Assembly: GCA_001644445.1 (NCBI GenBank)
Contig: LSTE01000071.1
Coordinates: 1-39,378, forward strand
Origin: Gammaproteobacteria bacterium SCGC AG-212-F23
GTDB taxonomy: Bacteria > Pseudomonadota > Gammaproteobacteria > DSM-16500
Length of the DNA: 39,378 nt
Direction: 5' to 3'
The position numbers and the translations under genes are program-made. The notes beneath the pieces were generated by a model. That model saw only the letters and a list, made by a program, of their open reading frames with translations. It had not been told where the DNA came from and ran no database searches. This document shows positions 1 through 9,704 of this stretch, piece by piece. Numbering within the stretch: position 1 is the first letter of the stretch; each line of letters begins with the position of its first letter.

Positions 1-13
1 TGAGGAAATTTTT

Positions 14-1108
14 TTGAATATCGTCCATGTTCCAGCAATCAATACTACCGGTAAAAAAGCGCTACTGGGATATATTCCAGAAAGTTATACCTTGCCAGCA
101 GACCATCCTAATTTTTTAGGGCACAGTAATTTCCAGGAATGCAGAACACTCATCGAATGTTTATCAGAACAAGGTTATGATGTTGATGTTGTCAATTGGG
201 ACGCAGATATGCGAGCAGTTGGCAAAGCGGATTATGATTTGCTTATCGCACTGGATTTCCAATTGGAATATGCTAAAACGCTGGTCAAACCCTCTGGCAA
301 AGTAATTTTGTATGCGACAGGTTGTCATTGGAGTTTTGCGAATCCTGCAGAGTATGGCCGCATTAATCAGTTAAAAGAACGTCGTGGTGTCATGCTTTTG
401 CCGCGCCGTCAATCCAAACCATTTTCTTGTGAAGGCAAGATTGATGAAATATGGTATTTAGGTAATGATTTTACGCGTGATACTTATGCGCATCATCGAG
501 TGCCTAAGCATAGGCTTAATATCAGCATTATCGAGTCTCCAGTGATTGAAAAAAATGATTTTCAGCAAAATCATTTTCTTTGGTTTGCCTCGGCAGGTGC
601 AGTGCATAAAGGATTGGATTGGTTATTAGAAATATTTTCTAGAAATAGTGAGTTGCACTTACATATATGTGGATTAGTAGAATTAGAAAAAGATTTTTAT
701 GAATTGTATTATCGAGAATTACACGAACTACCTAATATTCATTTCCATGGCTGGGTGTTACCGAATTCTACACAGTTTCAAACTATTTTAAAACAATGCA
801 GTTATGTGGTATCACCTTCATGTTCGGAAGGCGGTGGTGGGGCAACACTACAATGCATGTATGCAGGATTAATTCCTATTGTTACCAGGGCAAGTTCGGT
901 GGATGCGGAAGATTGTGGTTTTGTATCAGCACAAGATACATTTGTGGAAGTAGAAAAATCGATTAAGAAAGCTTCTTTGCTTTCTGCAGATGAATTAGCA
1001 AAAAAATCACATCAATCACGTGAATATGTGTTGAATCATCATTTGCTAAAACACTATAAGCAAGCGGTGCTCAAGCGGCTTCAGTCGAGTCAATGCGTTG
1101 TGGTTTAA
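14..1108 (+). CDS. Glycosyltransferase, group 1 (GT4-like)
   Basis: This is a probable cytoplasmic sugar transferase acting on the polysaccharide of this locus. The C-terminal half (from about residue 190) has the GT4 Rossmann fold: a FLWFASAGAVHKGLDWLLE strand-loop, the HGWV segment, and a donor-binding region near residues 268-285 (SPSCSEGGGGATLQCMYAGL) where GT4 enzymes carry their E-x7-E motif. The N-terminal half is divergent, so donor and acceptor cannot be named. The start is a TTG preceded by a GAGGA at 2-6 with good spacing. The reading frame is open to the window edge, so a longer upstream form cannot be excluded, but MNIVHVPAIN looks like a natural N-terminus. Its 3' end overlaps the convergent membrane-protein gene by 38 bp. 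Confidence 0.8.
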   Translation: MNIVHVPAINTTGKKALLGYIPESYTLPADHPNFLGHSNFQECRTLIECLSEQGYDVDVVNWDADMRAVGKADYDLLIALDFQLEYAKTLVKPSGKVILYATGCHWSFANPAEYGRINQLKERRGVMLLPRRQSKPFSCEGKIDEIWYLGNDFTRDTYAHHRVPKHRLNISIIESPVIEKNDFQQNHFLWFASAGAVHKGLDWLLEIFSRNSELHLHICGLVELEKDFYELYYRELHELPNIHFHGWVLPNSTQFQTILKQCSYVVSPSCSEGGGGATLQCMYAGLIPIVTRASSVDAEDCGFVSAQDTFVEVEKSIKKASLLSADELAKKSHQSREYVLNHHLLKHYKQAVLKRLQSSQCVVV

Positions 1109-3260
1109 ATAGTATTTTTTGTAATACAGCCATTTGTAATAGTATCGTCAATGCTGCAATCCATGAAAATAAACTGATATAAAAAGATATTCGCACCCAA
1201 GATGTTGCTATGTAATTCAGCGTAATTTGATTGGTGCCTTTTTCCAATGGAATTAAGACGGTATTGTTGGGTGATTGTAATACCTTGACTTGATGGTGAT
1301 TGACGACTGCTTCATAACCAGGCAGATAAAATCGATATGTTTCAAGATAAGAACGATTAAATGGCGCATCAACATTGGCAATGAATGGAAAAATTGATTT
1401 AATGTGAATAGGAAGATTGGTATTGTCGTATTGGGTTTTACCGTAACGTATAAATTTTACGAAAGCTTTTTTGTCGCTTTGTGGATCTGCAATAAACTGT
1501 ACTTCTACAGATTTTGGTTTTGTCTCTGTTGTAAATGATGATAACAAGAGTATTTGCTTTGTCACATTATTTTGTGAGGATGAATAACTGCCGAGCTGAT
1601 TATAAAGCATAGTATGATGATGTAATCCTTCGATATGAAAGATGCCAGGACAATATTGAGAAATCAATTCAAAGCATGTGGCGTAATGTTTTTTAGGATC
1701 AAGGGTAAAGCGCAGGAGTTCTATCGTTTTTAATCGAGTTGGTGTGTTTTCAATTGGAAATTTTGATTTAAGTATCACAGAATCTTCTTTAGAATTACTC
1801 GCTAAGCATTTATTTATTACTGTTATCTTATTGTCAAAAGAGGGGATGGGTTTCAAGTTTGAATCGAGCAAGCGGGTTTCAAGTGTAGGGTCATAACTAC
1901 CTTCAGGCCAGTGTGTATTCGTGCCGCCGTAGCTTGGTACAAATAAATAATTTTCGGGTAGTTGCCACAGTGTTGTTTTCTCTGTCGAGATAGAATCAAA
2001 CATAAAAGCAGTGAATTTTCCTACCTCAATGGTGCTCCATAGCGCCAAAATACAGAGCCAAAAAATGATTTTAGTATAACGTTGTTTGTTATCTGTTTTT
2101 TGCGAAAGATCATTTAATGCTAAGAATCCTGCAAAGAGAAGTAGAGGTGCTAAAATAAAATAAAGACGCAACATAGGCCATTGCGAAGTCATGTTTTCAA
2201 CAACGCGTGGCATATGCGCATATAAAAAATGAGTGAGAAAAGGAATAGGATAAAGTAAAACAAAAAAAACAGAAATACACAAAAACAAATTTCGTAACAA
2301 AGCATTTGTGTAATACTTTAATGTGTAAACAATCATCCCCAACAAAAACCATAACGCAAAACCTAATTGCAGCGGTGCCATTTGTTCATGTGACCAATTC
2401 ACCGGCAAAAAGACGCCAGGAATAATTTGTTTCAATAAAACCATAACCGTATCGGCGTAACTGAGTAACTGCGGTAGGTAATCAGTTTGCAGATGGCAGC
2501 TAAAAGTAAATATAAATTGCCAAGCGCTCAAAAGTAAAAAAATAAATCCGGTGAGGAAAATTGCGCGCAATCCTTTTTTTATAGTGAACCACATACTTAA
2601 ATAAAATATACCGCAAAAAATGCTGGCCCAAAAACCTACGGGTGGATGTGCAAGCCAGATTAAAGATAATGACATGCTGACGAGTAGAATATGAATGAAT
2701 TTCTGTTTTTGATAAATGCGAATCAACCCATAGATTAAAATAGGTATGAAAGGCAATGATAAAAAAGATCGGTAAGCATCAAAGTGACTCATGGTTCCTA
2801 TGATTGCGGGACAGCTTACGTAAAAAAATGCAAATAAAAATGCTGCCCAACGCATGTGTGGCGCTAATTTATAAAGCACGGTATACATCGATACAATGCT
2901 AGCTGCTGCTATGACGATGACCATTAAGTGCTGAATATCAATCGCAGTCAATTTATGTAGGCTGATAATATCGAGTAAAACCCCTAAAAATGCGTAACCT
3001 GAAGCCATGCCCACAGGTGCGCCAATAAAATTAAATGCGGTTTGACCTATGTAAACAGGGAAAATACCTTGTTGATATTGCAGTAAGACATCTTTTAATA
3101 CTGCATGATACCATTGCGCATCATTCGCGCCGAGTGCATTGTGTGAAAAAAATGGAGCATAAATAGCAGTGCTAATTAAACATAATAATAGATAGGGCAG
3201 TAAATTAGAGCGAAACAAAGGAGAAGTTATAGATGTAACGCGTTCGAAATAGTTATTCAT
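1071..3260 (-). CDS. Multi-pass membrane protein, GT-C / YfhO-like (PTPS-related family)
   Basis: A 729-aa integral membrane protein. Residues 1-450 hold roughly ten hydrophobic segments, and residues 450-690 form a polar region ending in LPGYEAVVNHHQVKVLQSPN, which resembles the C-terminal beta domain of YfhO-type proteins. One last membrane helix follows. The first external loop has GANDAQWYH; an acidic residue here is typical of GT-C glycosyltransferases that use lipid-linked sugars. It is a clear paralogue of the 714-aa protein at 19984-22128: shared blocks include IFPVYxGQ, FNFIGA, SCPxIIG and WLAHPP. The start overlaps the upstream GT4 gene by 4 bp (ATGA), so the two are cotranslated. 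A role in adding a side sugar or group to the exported polymer is an inference. Confidence 0.75.
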   Translation of the reverse strand: MNNYFERVTSITSPLFRSNLLPYLLLCLISTAIYAPFFSHNALGANDAQWYHAVLKDVLLQYQQGIFPVYIGQTAFNFIGAPVGMASGYAFLGVLLDIISLHKLTAIDIQHLMVIVIAAASIVSMYTVLYKLAPHMRWAAFLFAFFYVSCPAIIGTMSHFDAYRSFLSLPFIPILIYGLIRIYQKQKFIHILLVSMSLSLIWLAHPPVGFWASIFCGIFYLSMWFTIKKGLRAIFLTGFIFLLLSAWQFIFTFSCHLQTDYLPQLLSYADTVMVLLKQIIPGVFLPVNWSHEQMAPLQLGFALWFLLGMIVYTLKYYTNALLRNLFLCISVFFVLLYPIPFLTHFLYAHMPRVVENMTSQWPMLRLYFILAPLLLFAGFLALNDLSQKTDNKQRYTKIIFWLCILALWSTIEVGKFTAFMFDSISTEKTTLWQLPENYLFVPSYGGTNTHWPEGSYDPTLETRLLDSNLKPIPSFDNKITVINKCLASNSKEDSVILKSKFPIENTPTRLKTIELLRFTLDPKKHYATCFELISQYCPGIFHIEGLHHHTMLYNQLGSYSSSQNNVTKQILLLSSFTTETKPKSVEVQFIADPQSDKKAFVKFIRYGKTQYDNTNLPIHIKSIFPFIANVDAPFNRSYLETYRFYLPGYEAVVNHHQVKVLQSPNNTVLIPLEKGTNQITLNYIATSWVRISFYISLFSWIAALTILLQMAVLQKILFKPQRIDSTEAA

Positions 3261-4666
3261 TCGGTAAACACTTTTCTGGCAAATAAACGCACAAATTTAT
3301 TTTCTTCTAATGTTCTGAATTTGCGTCTAAAGGTTGTAACAGCATCATCCAATTCATGTATGACTTTAAGCCGTGCTTCAAGCTCTTTCGCTTGTTGTTG
3401 AATAAGATCTAATCGTTCAGCACAATCTTTTTCGCGTGTGCGTAAGTGTTTAAGAAAGAAAACAGGTAATCCCATCAAAAAATATTTATCGCTAGACAAA
3501 GAAGTTTTTTGTTCATTAACTTCATGAAATAAATGAATAAGATCTTGTGCAAAGGCTTTGATGAGGATTTGGTATTGATCGCGAGCCGTTTTTTCTTGAG
3601 TCGCATCATAATGAGGTAATGTGTCCCATAATGATTTAATAGCATAAAAAAGAGCATCTTCGCTGTGTGGGTCAAAATACACAGCATTATCTTCACATTG
3701 CTCTCGGTGTATAGGGATATCGGACACAATAATTTTTTTGCCTAGTGCTTTTGCGTCTTCTAGAGAAGTATTCCAGCCTTCAAAGAGTGAAGGTTGTAAT
3801 AATGCGGAAGCGCCACGATAGATTTGAATTTGATGTTCGCGGCTAACAAAGCCTAAAAGATGTATTTGTTCAGTTAGGTCATTGTCATCGATGTATGATT
3901 GCAGCTCATCATAATAATCTGGGCAGCGGTAATCTTTTTTAAATCCTGTGCAAACTAATGAATAATTTAAACCAGCATCTTTTAATTTTTTCCAAACGTT
4001 AAATACTAGTTTATGATTTTTGTGTACCCAAAATTGGTTGGGCATGTAAATATATTTTTTGTGAATATTGAAATGTGTCAGGGTCTCTTCCATTTTTTTT
4101 GAAAAACTTTCTTCAGGAAGTACAGAGCGAAAGTAAACAACTCTGCCTTTTTCTGCATATTCGGGATAATGGTTTTTTAAATCTTTTAATACATCATTAC
4201 TAATGCATAATGCTTTCTCAGAATAACTCATAATAAAATCAGCTAATAATTTACGATAAAGCATTTCATCTTGACTAAAAAAATGGGGTAAATGCTTTTC
4301 TTGGAAATCAGCGATCCAGCCTAGTGTTTTACCTTTGAGATTAAATTGCGGGAAACTCATAAGTGGTAAAAAAACATCGCACTGGTATTCATTAATTTGT
4401 TGTTCAACAGTGTCTTTATGGACGGCGCTATTCAGTGTTTCATCAGAAAAATGCACCAGAGTTAACCATGAAGGTTGTGTGACACTGTTAAAAAGAGGTT
4501 CATTCATACTTTCAGGTAAAAATACGAAAATATCGGGCACTTGTTCTACTGGTAGAGTATTTAATGCATTAATACAATTTTTTACAAAATAAAGACCCGC
4601 AACCCAGCCTGTGCGACCATTTAATTCTTGTTGTATGAGTGGGATGCCAATGCGTAATTTTTTCAT
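3257..4666 (-). CDS. Glycosyltransferase family 4 with C-terminal coiled coil
   Basis: A retaining GT4 enzyme of 469 aa, expected in the cytoplasm or at the inner face of the membrane. The C-terminal catalytic domain shows YMPNQFWVHKNHKLVFNVW (about residues 205-225), IHLLGFVSREHQIQIYRGA, and the donor-binding motif LFEGWNTSLEDAKALGKKII with E-x7-E spacing. This pattern is common in mannosyl- and fucosyl-type transferases, but the sugar is not provable here. Residues after about 390 leave the GT fold and form a charged helical tail (KELEARLKVIHELDDAVTTF) that could be a short coiled coil for partner binding. It lies 12 bp downstream of gmd and overlaps the next gene by 4 bp, so it is the middle gene of a three-gene operon; the adjacent gmd hints at a deoxyhexose donor. 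Confidence 0.85.
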   Translation of the reverse strand: MKKLRIGIPLIQQELNGRTGWVAGLYFVKNCINALNTLPVEQVPDIFVFLPESMNEPLFNSVTQPSWLTLVHFSDETLNSAVHKDTVEQQINEYQCDVFLPLMSFPQFNLKGKTLGWIADFQEKHLPHFFSQDEMLYRKLLADFIMSYSEKALCISNDVLKDLKNHYPEYAEKGRVVYFRSVLPEESFSKKMEETLTHFNIHKKYIYMPNQFWVHKNHKLVFNVWKKLKDAGLNYSLVCTGFKKDYRCPDYYDELQSYIDDNDLTEQIHLLGFVSREHQIQIYRGASALLQPSLFEGWNTSLEDAKALGKKIIVSDIPIHREQCEDNAVYFDPHSEDALFYAIKSLWDTLPHYDATQEKTARDQYQILIKAFAQDLIHLFHEVNEQKTSLSSDKYFLMGLPVFFLKHLRTREKDCAERLDLIQQQAKELEARLKVIHELDDAVTTFRRKFRTLEENKFVRLFARKVFTE

Positions 4667-4678
4667 GAAGGGTTATCT

Positions 4679-5719
4679 CTATTCGCTTATTACAGATTGT
4701 ACATGAGTGACTTGTGATTTTAAATGGATGAGATGACTATCAACCATGGTTTTTATCAATTCAGAAAAAGTGACCTTCGGTGTCCAATTGAGTAACTGTT
4801 TTGCTTTAGCAGCATCCGCTACAGTAGTATTTGTTTCTGTAGGTCGAATGAAACGAGGATCTGATTTAATATAATTTTTCCAGTTTAAGCCTACGTGTGA
4901 AAATGCAATCTCACAAATTTCGCGAAGACTGTGCATCTGGCCTGTGCCAATTACAAAATCTTCTGGCGTTTTATGCTGTAACATCAACCACATCGCTTCA
5001 ACATAATCGCCCGCAAATCCCCAATCGCGTTTAATATCTAAGTTGCCTAAAGTTAACTGGTTATTTTTGACAAGTGGTTCACCGTATTCATTGAATAAGG
5101 GGGAATTCTCTATACCTAGTTTAAGGCAAGCAGCAGCGTATGTAATTTTTTGGCAGACAAAATGCGGCGGTCGTTTTGGGCTTTCATGATTGAAGAGAAT
5201 GCCGCAGCTAATAAACATATTGTAACTTTTACGATATATTTTAGCGATGTTATGCGCATAAAGTTTTGCTGCAGCATAAGGATTAATAGGATTAAATGGG
5301 GTGGATTCATTTTGTGGAAAAACATTTGTGTCACCATACATTTCCGATGACGAAGCTTGATAAATTTTACAATCAGGTTTGAGTTGTCGCACCACATCAA
5401 AAAGACGATGTGCGCCTAAACCGTTAACTTCAGCGGTTTCTAATGAGAGCTCCCAGGAATGACTAGGGTAGGATTGGGAAGCTAGATTATAAATTTCATC
5501 GGGTTGGGCTTTTTGTATAGCCGTATAAATCGATGCGGAGTCATTTAGATTACCAAAAATAAAATCAATTTGATTATGCAAATGGGCAATATTACGAGAT
5601 TGGCTAGCAGTGCTATTGCGGACTAAGCCAACAACGCGGTATTTTTTTTGTACTAATAATTCAGCGAGGTAAGAGCCATCTTGTCCGGTAATCCCAGTCA
5701 TTAACGCTGTGCGGGCCAT
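4679..5719 (-). CDS. gmd: GDP-mannose 4,6-dehydratase
   Basis: Converts GDP-D-mannose to GDP-4-keto-6-deoxymannose with bound NADP, the first step to GDP-L-fucose and related 6-deoxyhexoses. The N-terminus has the hallmark GITGQDGSYLAELL of Gmd. Catalytic residues are visible: SSSEMYG (about 123-129) and the Y148-x3-K152 pair in NPYAAAK. FNHESPKRP and the RDWGFAGDYVEAMW segment are also typical of Gmd. The chosen start, MARTALMTG, matches family N-termini and has a weak GAG upstream. An ATG five codons earlier (5734) is possible but has no visible ribosome-binding site. It is first in the leftward operon with a GT4 and a GT-C-like protein. The partner enzyme Fcl is encoded about 20 kb away at 26177-27115. 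Confidence 0.93.
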   Translation of the reverse strand: MARTALMTGITGQDGSYLAELLVQKKYRVVGLVRNSTASQSRNIAHLHNQIDFIFGNLNDSASIYTAIQKAQPDEIYNLASQSYPSHSWELSLETAEVNGLGAHRLFDVVRQLKPDCKIYQASSSEMYGDTNVFPQNESTPFNPINPYAAAKLYAHNIAKIYRKSYNMFISCGILFNHESPKRPPHFVCQKITYAAACLKLGIENSPLFNEYGEPLVKNNQLTLGNLDIKRDWGFAGDYVEAMWLMLQHKTPEDFVIGTGQMHSLREICEIAFSHVGLNWKNYIKSDPRFIRPTETNTTVADAAKAKQLLNWTPKVTFSELIKTMVDSHLIHLKSQVTHVQSVISE

Positions 5720-5734
5720 AGATAAGTAGCTCAT

Positions 5735-5948
5735 CTGACAAACGAAATATCAATGATACACTATCTTCCCTAAGGAATGAAATAATACTGTTTTATTATG
5801 ATATTTTTGCTACTATATCCCGATTATTTTTACCTCGCTATGAGTATCCAGGATCATGCAAAGGCTTGAGTGGTGTTTAATATTTACGCGACAACACCAG
5901 GCAAATAGCAGGGCGCAGTTACATTAAATTTATAGAGGCTGGTGTTGA
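5735..5948. promoter_or_regulatory. Divergent intergenic region between gmd and the cysD operon
   Basis: This 214-bp gap must hold the promoters of two divergent operons. For gmd, a candidate on the minus strand is TTCATT (5776-5781), a 17-bp spacer, and TATCAT (5753-5758); the -35 is poor and the -10 good. For the plus strand, TTGAGT (5866-5871) followed by AT-rich DNA is the best I see, without a convincing -10. A GAGG at 5935-5938 is the ribosome-binding site of the DUF2061 gene. I see no riboswitch, no JUMPstart/ops element and no credible small gene. Confidence 0.4.
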
Positions 5949-6167
5949 ATGTCTGAAGCAAAATTATTAGTCGATTCACATACTCGCAGCTGGATAAAAG
6001 CAGTTAGCTGGCGCATTTTAGGTACTTTAACAACAGTAGGTGTTACCTTTTCTGTGACCAATAGTCTTGTCATGGCGACTTCAGTGGGTGTGATCGAATT
6101 TATCGCTAAAACATTCCTTTTTTACCTACACGAAAGGCTTTGGATTAAAATCAATAGCTGGATATAA
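5949..6167 (+). CDS. DUF2061 small membrane protein
   Basis: A 72-aa protein with two hydrophobic segments (about residues 20-37 and 40-58) and the family pattern SWIKAVSWRILGTLTTVGV followed by GVIEFIAKTFLFYLHERLW. This is the DUF2061 family, whose biochemical function is unknown to me. From general knowledge, members often sit beside cysD/cysNC sulfate-activation genes, as here: cysD begins one base after this stop codon. A membrane role linked to sulfate supply or PAPS use is only an inference. The start ATG has GAGG ten bases upstream. It is the first gene of the rightward operon, so it should share the sulfation genes' regulation. Confidence 0.85.
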   Translation: MSEAKLLVDSHTRSWIKAVSWRILGTLTTVGVTFSVTNSLVMATSVGVIEFIAKTFLFYLHERLWIKINSWI

Positions 6168-6168
6168 A

Positions 6169-6963
6169 ATGAACAAACTAAAGGAATTAGAAGCCCAATC
6201 TATTTATATTCTGCGTGAAGCTTACAACCGGGTAAAACCATTGGCTATGTTATGGTCACTAGGCAAGGATTCAAATGTCTTATTATGGTTAGCTAGAAAA
6301 GCTTTTTTTGGCCACGTACCATTTACTACGATTTTGTTGGATACCGGTAATGAATTAGATGAAGTCTATGCGTTCCGTGATGAATATGTCAAAAAATGGA
6401 ACCTCACTTATATTAATGCAGAATGTCCACCCATCGAAGAAACAGATCCATCACTGCCGCCTAAAACTCGCGCTGCTGCGCGTAAAACATTAGGATTAAA
6501 ACGAGTCATTGAGCAGCATCAATTTAAAGGGATATTATTAGGTATTCGCCGTGATGAACAAGCGATACGCAGTAAAGAAAGAGTTTTCAGCCCGCGTCAT
6601 GAATCCGGTGAATGGAAATTTCGCGATCAACCCTTAGAGTTTTGGGACCAATATAAAACTGATTTTGTGACCGGTACGCATTTGCGTATTCATCCTTTAT
6701 TAGCTTGGACAGAATTAGATATTTGGGAATATATCAAACAAGAAAATATTCCAGTCGTACCACTTTATTTTGCACGCAATGGCATGCGTTATCGCTCTTT
6801 GGGTGAAAAAGATATTACACATCCTATTGTATCAAATGCTGCGACATTGGATGAAATTATCAGTGAATTAAAAACTACTAAGCAGCCTGAACGTGCGGGA
6901 CGTGCGATGGATCATGAGCAAGAAGATGCATTCGAAAAATTACGATCGTCAGGGTATATGTAA
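6169..6963 (+). CDS. cysD: Sulfate adenylyltransferase subunit 2 (CysD-like)
   Basis: The catalytic subunit of ATP sulfurylase, which with the CysN GTPase forms adenosine 5'-phosphosulfate from ATP and sulfate. The PP-loop SLGKDS is at residues 30-35, followed by [37 protein letters not shown] and [21 protein letters not shown], all characteristic of CysD/NodP. At 264 aa it is shorter than the roughly 300-aa enterobacterial form: the segment between [16 protein letters not shown] and the C-terminus is compressed, and the usual GCxPxTG-type stretch is replaced by GEKDITHP. The stop codon overlaps the cysNC start by one base (TAATG), giving translational coupling. It acts with the next gene; with no cysH/I/J in sight, the product most likely feeds sulfation. 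Confidence 0.92.
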   Translation: MNKLKELEAQSIYILREAYNRVKPLAMLWSLGKDSNVLLWLARKAFFGHVPFTTILLDTGNELDEVYAFRDEYVKKWNLTYINAECPPIEETDPSLPPKTRAAARKTLGLKRVIEQHQFKGILLGIRRDEQAIRSKERVFSPRHESGEWKFRDQPLEFWDQYKTDFVTGTHLRIHPLLAWTELDIWEYIKQENIPVVPLYFARNGMRYRSLGEKDITHPIVSNAATLDEIISELKTTKQPERAGRAMDHEQEDAFEKLRSSGYM

Positions 6964-8840
6964 TGACTACTAATACTTTAAAACTCGTGGTTGTAGGTCA
7001 TGTTGATGATGGTAAGTCGACCTTAATTGGACGTTTGTTATATGAAACAGATTCTTTACCAGATGGAAAGTTAGCAGAACTCAAAGCGGTGAGTTTGAAA
7101 CGTAATATGCCGCTAGAATGGTCTTTTGTGTTAGATGCATTCCAAGCAGAACGTGATCAAGCTATCACGATTGATACTAGTCAAATCATGATTAATAGAC
7201 CAGGGCGACAAGTGACGATTATTGACGCGCCAGGTCATATAGAATTTTTAAAAAATATGGTGAGTGGCGCAGCTTCTGCTGATGCAGCTTTTCTTTTAGT
7301 GGATGCTTCAGAAGGTGTGCGACAGCAAACACGACGCCATGCTTATTTTTTAAATTTTTTAGGTATTCAGCAAGTTGTAGTGATTGTTAATAAAATGGAT
7401 TTAGTACAATATTGCGAAGAAAAATTCAACCAAGTGAAAGCTAACATCATTGCACATTTGCAAGAAGTGGGAATAACACCGCAGGCGATTATACCTGTTT
7501 CAGCGCGTGAGGGTGATATGTTATCTGCGCGATCTACACATATGCAGTGGTATCAAGGTGTCACTGTGTTAGATGCGATGGATAACTTAGTGGCTACCGA
7601 TAGAATAGATTCGGGTTTTTTACGTTTTCCTGTGCAAGATGTTTATAAATTTGATGAGCGTAGAATTATTGCTGGGCGCGTAGAATCGGGCGTGTTACGC
7701 GTGGGCGATGATATTTTAATTTCTCCTTCCAATCAAATGGCAAAAGTGAATTCTATTGAAACGTGGCATGCCGAAAAACAAGTCGAAGCGAGAGCAGGTG
7801 AATCAATTGGCATTACGCTAGATAAACAATTATTTGTAGAACGTGGTGATGTTGTGAGTCATCTTGAAAATCCACCGATGCTGACTACGGTTTTCCGCGC
7901 GACACTTTTTTGGTTGGGTCACGATTCCATTGTGTTAAATAAAACATATAAAATGAAATTATTGACGCGTGAAGTCAACGTGATTGTCCAATCGATTGAA
8001 TATGAAATCGATACAGAATCTTTACAAAAAAATAAAGTAGAACAGTTGCGTAAAAACCAATGCGGCGAAGTTATTCTGCGTGTGCAAGAATTACTACCTG
8101 TGGATGAATATCATTCATTAAAACATACCGGTAGATTTGTGTTGGTAGATGCTTATGAGATCGTTGCTGGCGGCATGATTTCTATGAAGGGTTTTCCTAA
8201 TCAACGCACATTATTAGAAAAACGCCCATCCAATTTAACGCAAGTCAAACATTATGTCACTTATGATATGCGACAGCAGCGCAGCGGTCATCGTGGCGGT
8301 GTTTTATGGTTTACTGGGTTATCAGGTGCGGGCAAATCGACATTGGCGATGGCGCTCGAGCAAATGCTTTTTTTAAAAGGTTATCAAGTTTATACCTTAG
8401 ATGGTGATAATATTCGCTCAGGATTAAATTCTAATTTGGGTTTTACTCCCGAAGATCGTGCGGAAAATATTCGACGTATTGGTGAAGTCTCCGCATTATT
8501 CGCCGATGCAGGATTTGTATGTGTTACGGCGTTTATTTCACCTTATCAAGCAGATAGAAATAAAGTGCGCCGTATGCTGGCTCAAGGTATGTTTCATGAG
8601 ATTTATATCAAAGCAGATTTAGAACATTGTGAAGAACGAGATCCTAAGGGGTTGTACAAAAAAGCTAGAAAGGGAGAAATTGCCGAGTTTACTGGAATTT
8701 CAGCACCTTATGAAGCGCCTCTGAACCCAGAATTAATTATCGATACCGTGCAACTGACGGTAGAACAGTCAGTAAATCGTATACTTGAATATGTGAAAGA
8801 AACTTTTGCTTATTCATCAACGGCTGAAGTTGTAGTATGA
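6963..8840 (+). CDS. cysNC: Bifunctional sulfate adenylyltransferase GTPase / APS kinase (CysN-CysC)
   Basis: Makes PAPS in two steps: the N-terminal CysN GTPase drives APS formation by CysD, and the C-terminal CysC kinase phosphorylates APS. The GTPase part has a P-loop GHVDDGKST (residues 12-20), DAPGH and NKMD, with elongation-factor-like beta domains to about residue 430. The APS kinase part begins near 440 with GLSGAGKST, then [24 protein letters not shown] and [14 protein letters not shown]. At 625 aa it is the full length of known NodQ/CysNC fusions. A CysN-C fusion is typical of organisms that use PAPS for sulfotransferases, although it also occurs in assimilation. Start and stop overlap both neighbours (1 bp and 4 bp). 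Confidence 0.95.
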   Translation: MTTNTLKLVVVGHVDDGKSTLIGRLLYETDSLPDGKLAELKAVSLKRNMPLEWSFVLDAFQAERDQAITIDTSQIMINRPGRQVTIIDAPGHIEFLKNMVSGAASADAAFLLVDASEGVRQQTRRHAYFLNFLGIQQVVVIVNKMDLVQYCEEKFNQVKANIIAHLQEVGITPQAIIPVSAREGDMLSARSTHMQWYQGVTVLDAMDNLVATDRIDSGFLRFPVQDVYKFDERRIIAGRVESGVLRVGDDILISPSNQMAKVNSIETWHAEKQVEARAGESIGITLDKQLFVERGDVVSHLENPPMLTTVFRATLFWLGHDSIVLNKTYKMKLLTREVNVIVQSIEYEIDTESLQKNKVEQLRKNQCGEVILRVQELLPVDEYHSLKHTGRFVLVDAYEIVAGGMISMKGFPNQRTLLEKRPSNLTQVKHYVTYDMRQQRSGHRGGVLWFTGLSGAGKSTLAMALEQMLFLKGYQVYTLDGDNIRSGLNSNLGFTPEDRAENIRRIGEVSALFADAGFVCVTAFISPYQADRNKVRRMLAQGMFHEIYIKADLEHCEERDPKGLYKKARKGEIAEFTGISAPYEAPLNPELIIDTVQLTVEQSVNRILEYVKETFAYSSTAEVVV

Positions 8841-9694
8841 AAACAAATCCGCGCATAGAAAAAATCAAATCTATTTTAGCTTGCCCATCGTGCTGCGTAA
8901 AATTAGATTGTCAACAAAACTATTTTTTATGCGCATCTTGTCAGAAACAATATCCTATTCGGGACGGTAAGTTATATTTTATCGATGTGCCGACGTACGA
9001 AGATACTTTGGATTCTATCAAGGGAAAATTGAAAAAATGGTTAGGCAAATATTATTATTCTATTGGTGTTAATGTTATCGCACCGACATATCCATTTAAT
9101 TATTTGGCTGAATTAAAAAAACGAATCTCTTTAACAGAAAAAATAGTGGTTGATGTAGGTTGTGGTAATCACAGAATCGATAACAACATAATATGTATGG
9201 ATATGTTTGATTATGATGTGGTCGATATTATTTGTGATATCGAAAAACTGCCATTTTTACCAGGATCAGTAGACATGTTTGCGTCGCGCAGTGTCATCGA
9301 ACATATTCCATACCCTAATAAATTAATTGAGAAAATTCACCAGTGTACGAAATTAGGTGGTTACAGCGTGCATTCTGTGCCATTTTTATTTCCTTTCCAT
9401 GCGTCACCTTATGATTTTCAACGGTATACTCATAAAGGTTTAGATATTTTATTTGCTGATTGGGAGAAGATCGAGCAATTCAATGTGACGGGTCCTATCA
9501 CACATTTTCTTGCCAGTATTACAGAATTTTTTTCTATTTTATTTAGTTTTGGCAATCGGCGGTTGCAACCTATGTTGTATTTTGGGTTGTGTTTGTTATT
9601 GTTTCCACTAAAATATTTGGATTGGTTTTTTGTCCGTTCAGAAAGATATTATTCGTTAGCATCTACATTTTTAATGGTCGCACAAAAGAAATAA
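8837..9694 (+). CDS. SAM-dependent methyltransferase with N-terminal zinc ribbon
   Basis: A class I methyltransferase preceded by a Trm112-like zinc ribbon: CPSC at about residues 16-19 and CASC at 32-35 give four cysteine ligands, followed by [10 protein letters not shown]. The SAM-binding motif I is [11 protein letters not shown] (about residue 103), and the motif near [13 protein letters not shown] fits the post-II region. The C-terminus is hydrophobic ([20 protein letters not shown]), suggesting membrane attachment. The substrate is unknown; in this setting it may methylate a sugar nucleotide, a lipid-linked sugar or the glycan. The start overlaps the cysNC stop by 4 bp, placing it in the sulfation/amino-sugar operon. 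Confidence 0.8.
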   Translation: MKTNPRIEKIKSILACPSCCVKLDCQQNYFLCASCQKQYPIRDGKLYFIDVPTYEDTLDSIKGKLKKWLGKYYYSIGVNVIAPTYPFNYLAELKKRISLTEKIVVDVGCGNHRIDNNIICMDMFDYDVVDIICDIEKLPFLPGSVDMFASRSVIEHIPYPNKLIEKIHQCTKLGGYSVHSVPFLFPFHASPYDFQRYTHKGLDILFADWEKIEQFNVTGPITHFLASITEFFSILFSFGNRRLQPMLYFGLCLLLFPLKYLDWFFVRSERYYSLASTFLMVAQKK

Positions 9695-9704
9695 AAGGTA
9701 TTGT

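Noticed and set aside
5150-5350. Small plus-strand reading frame inside gmd
   Set aside because: It is antisense to well-conserved gmd coding sequence, with no ribosome-binding site or recognisable domain.
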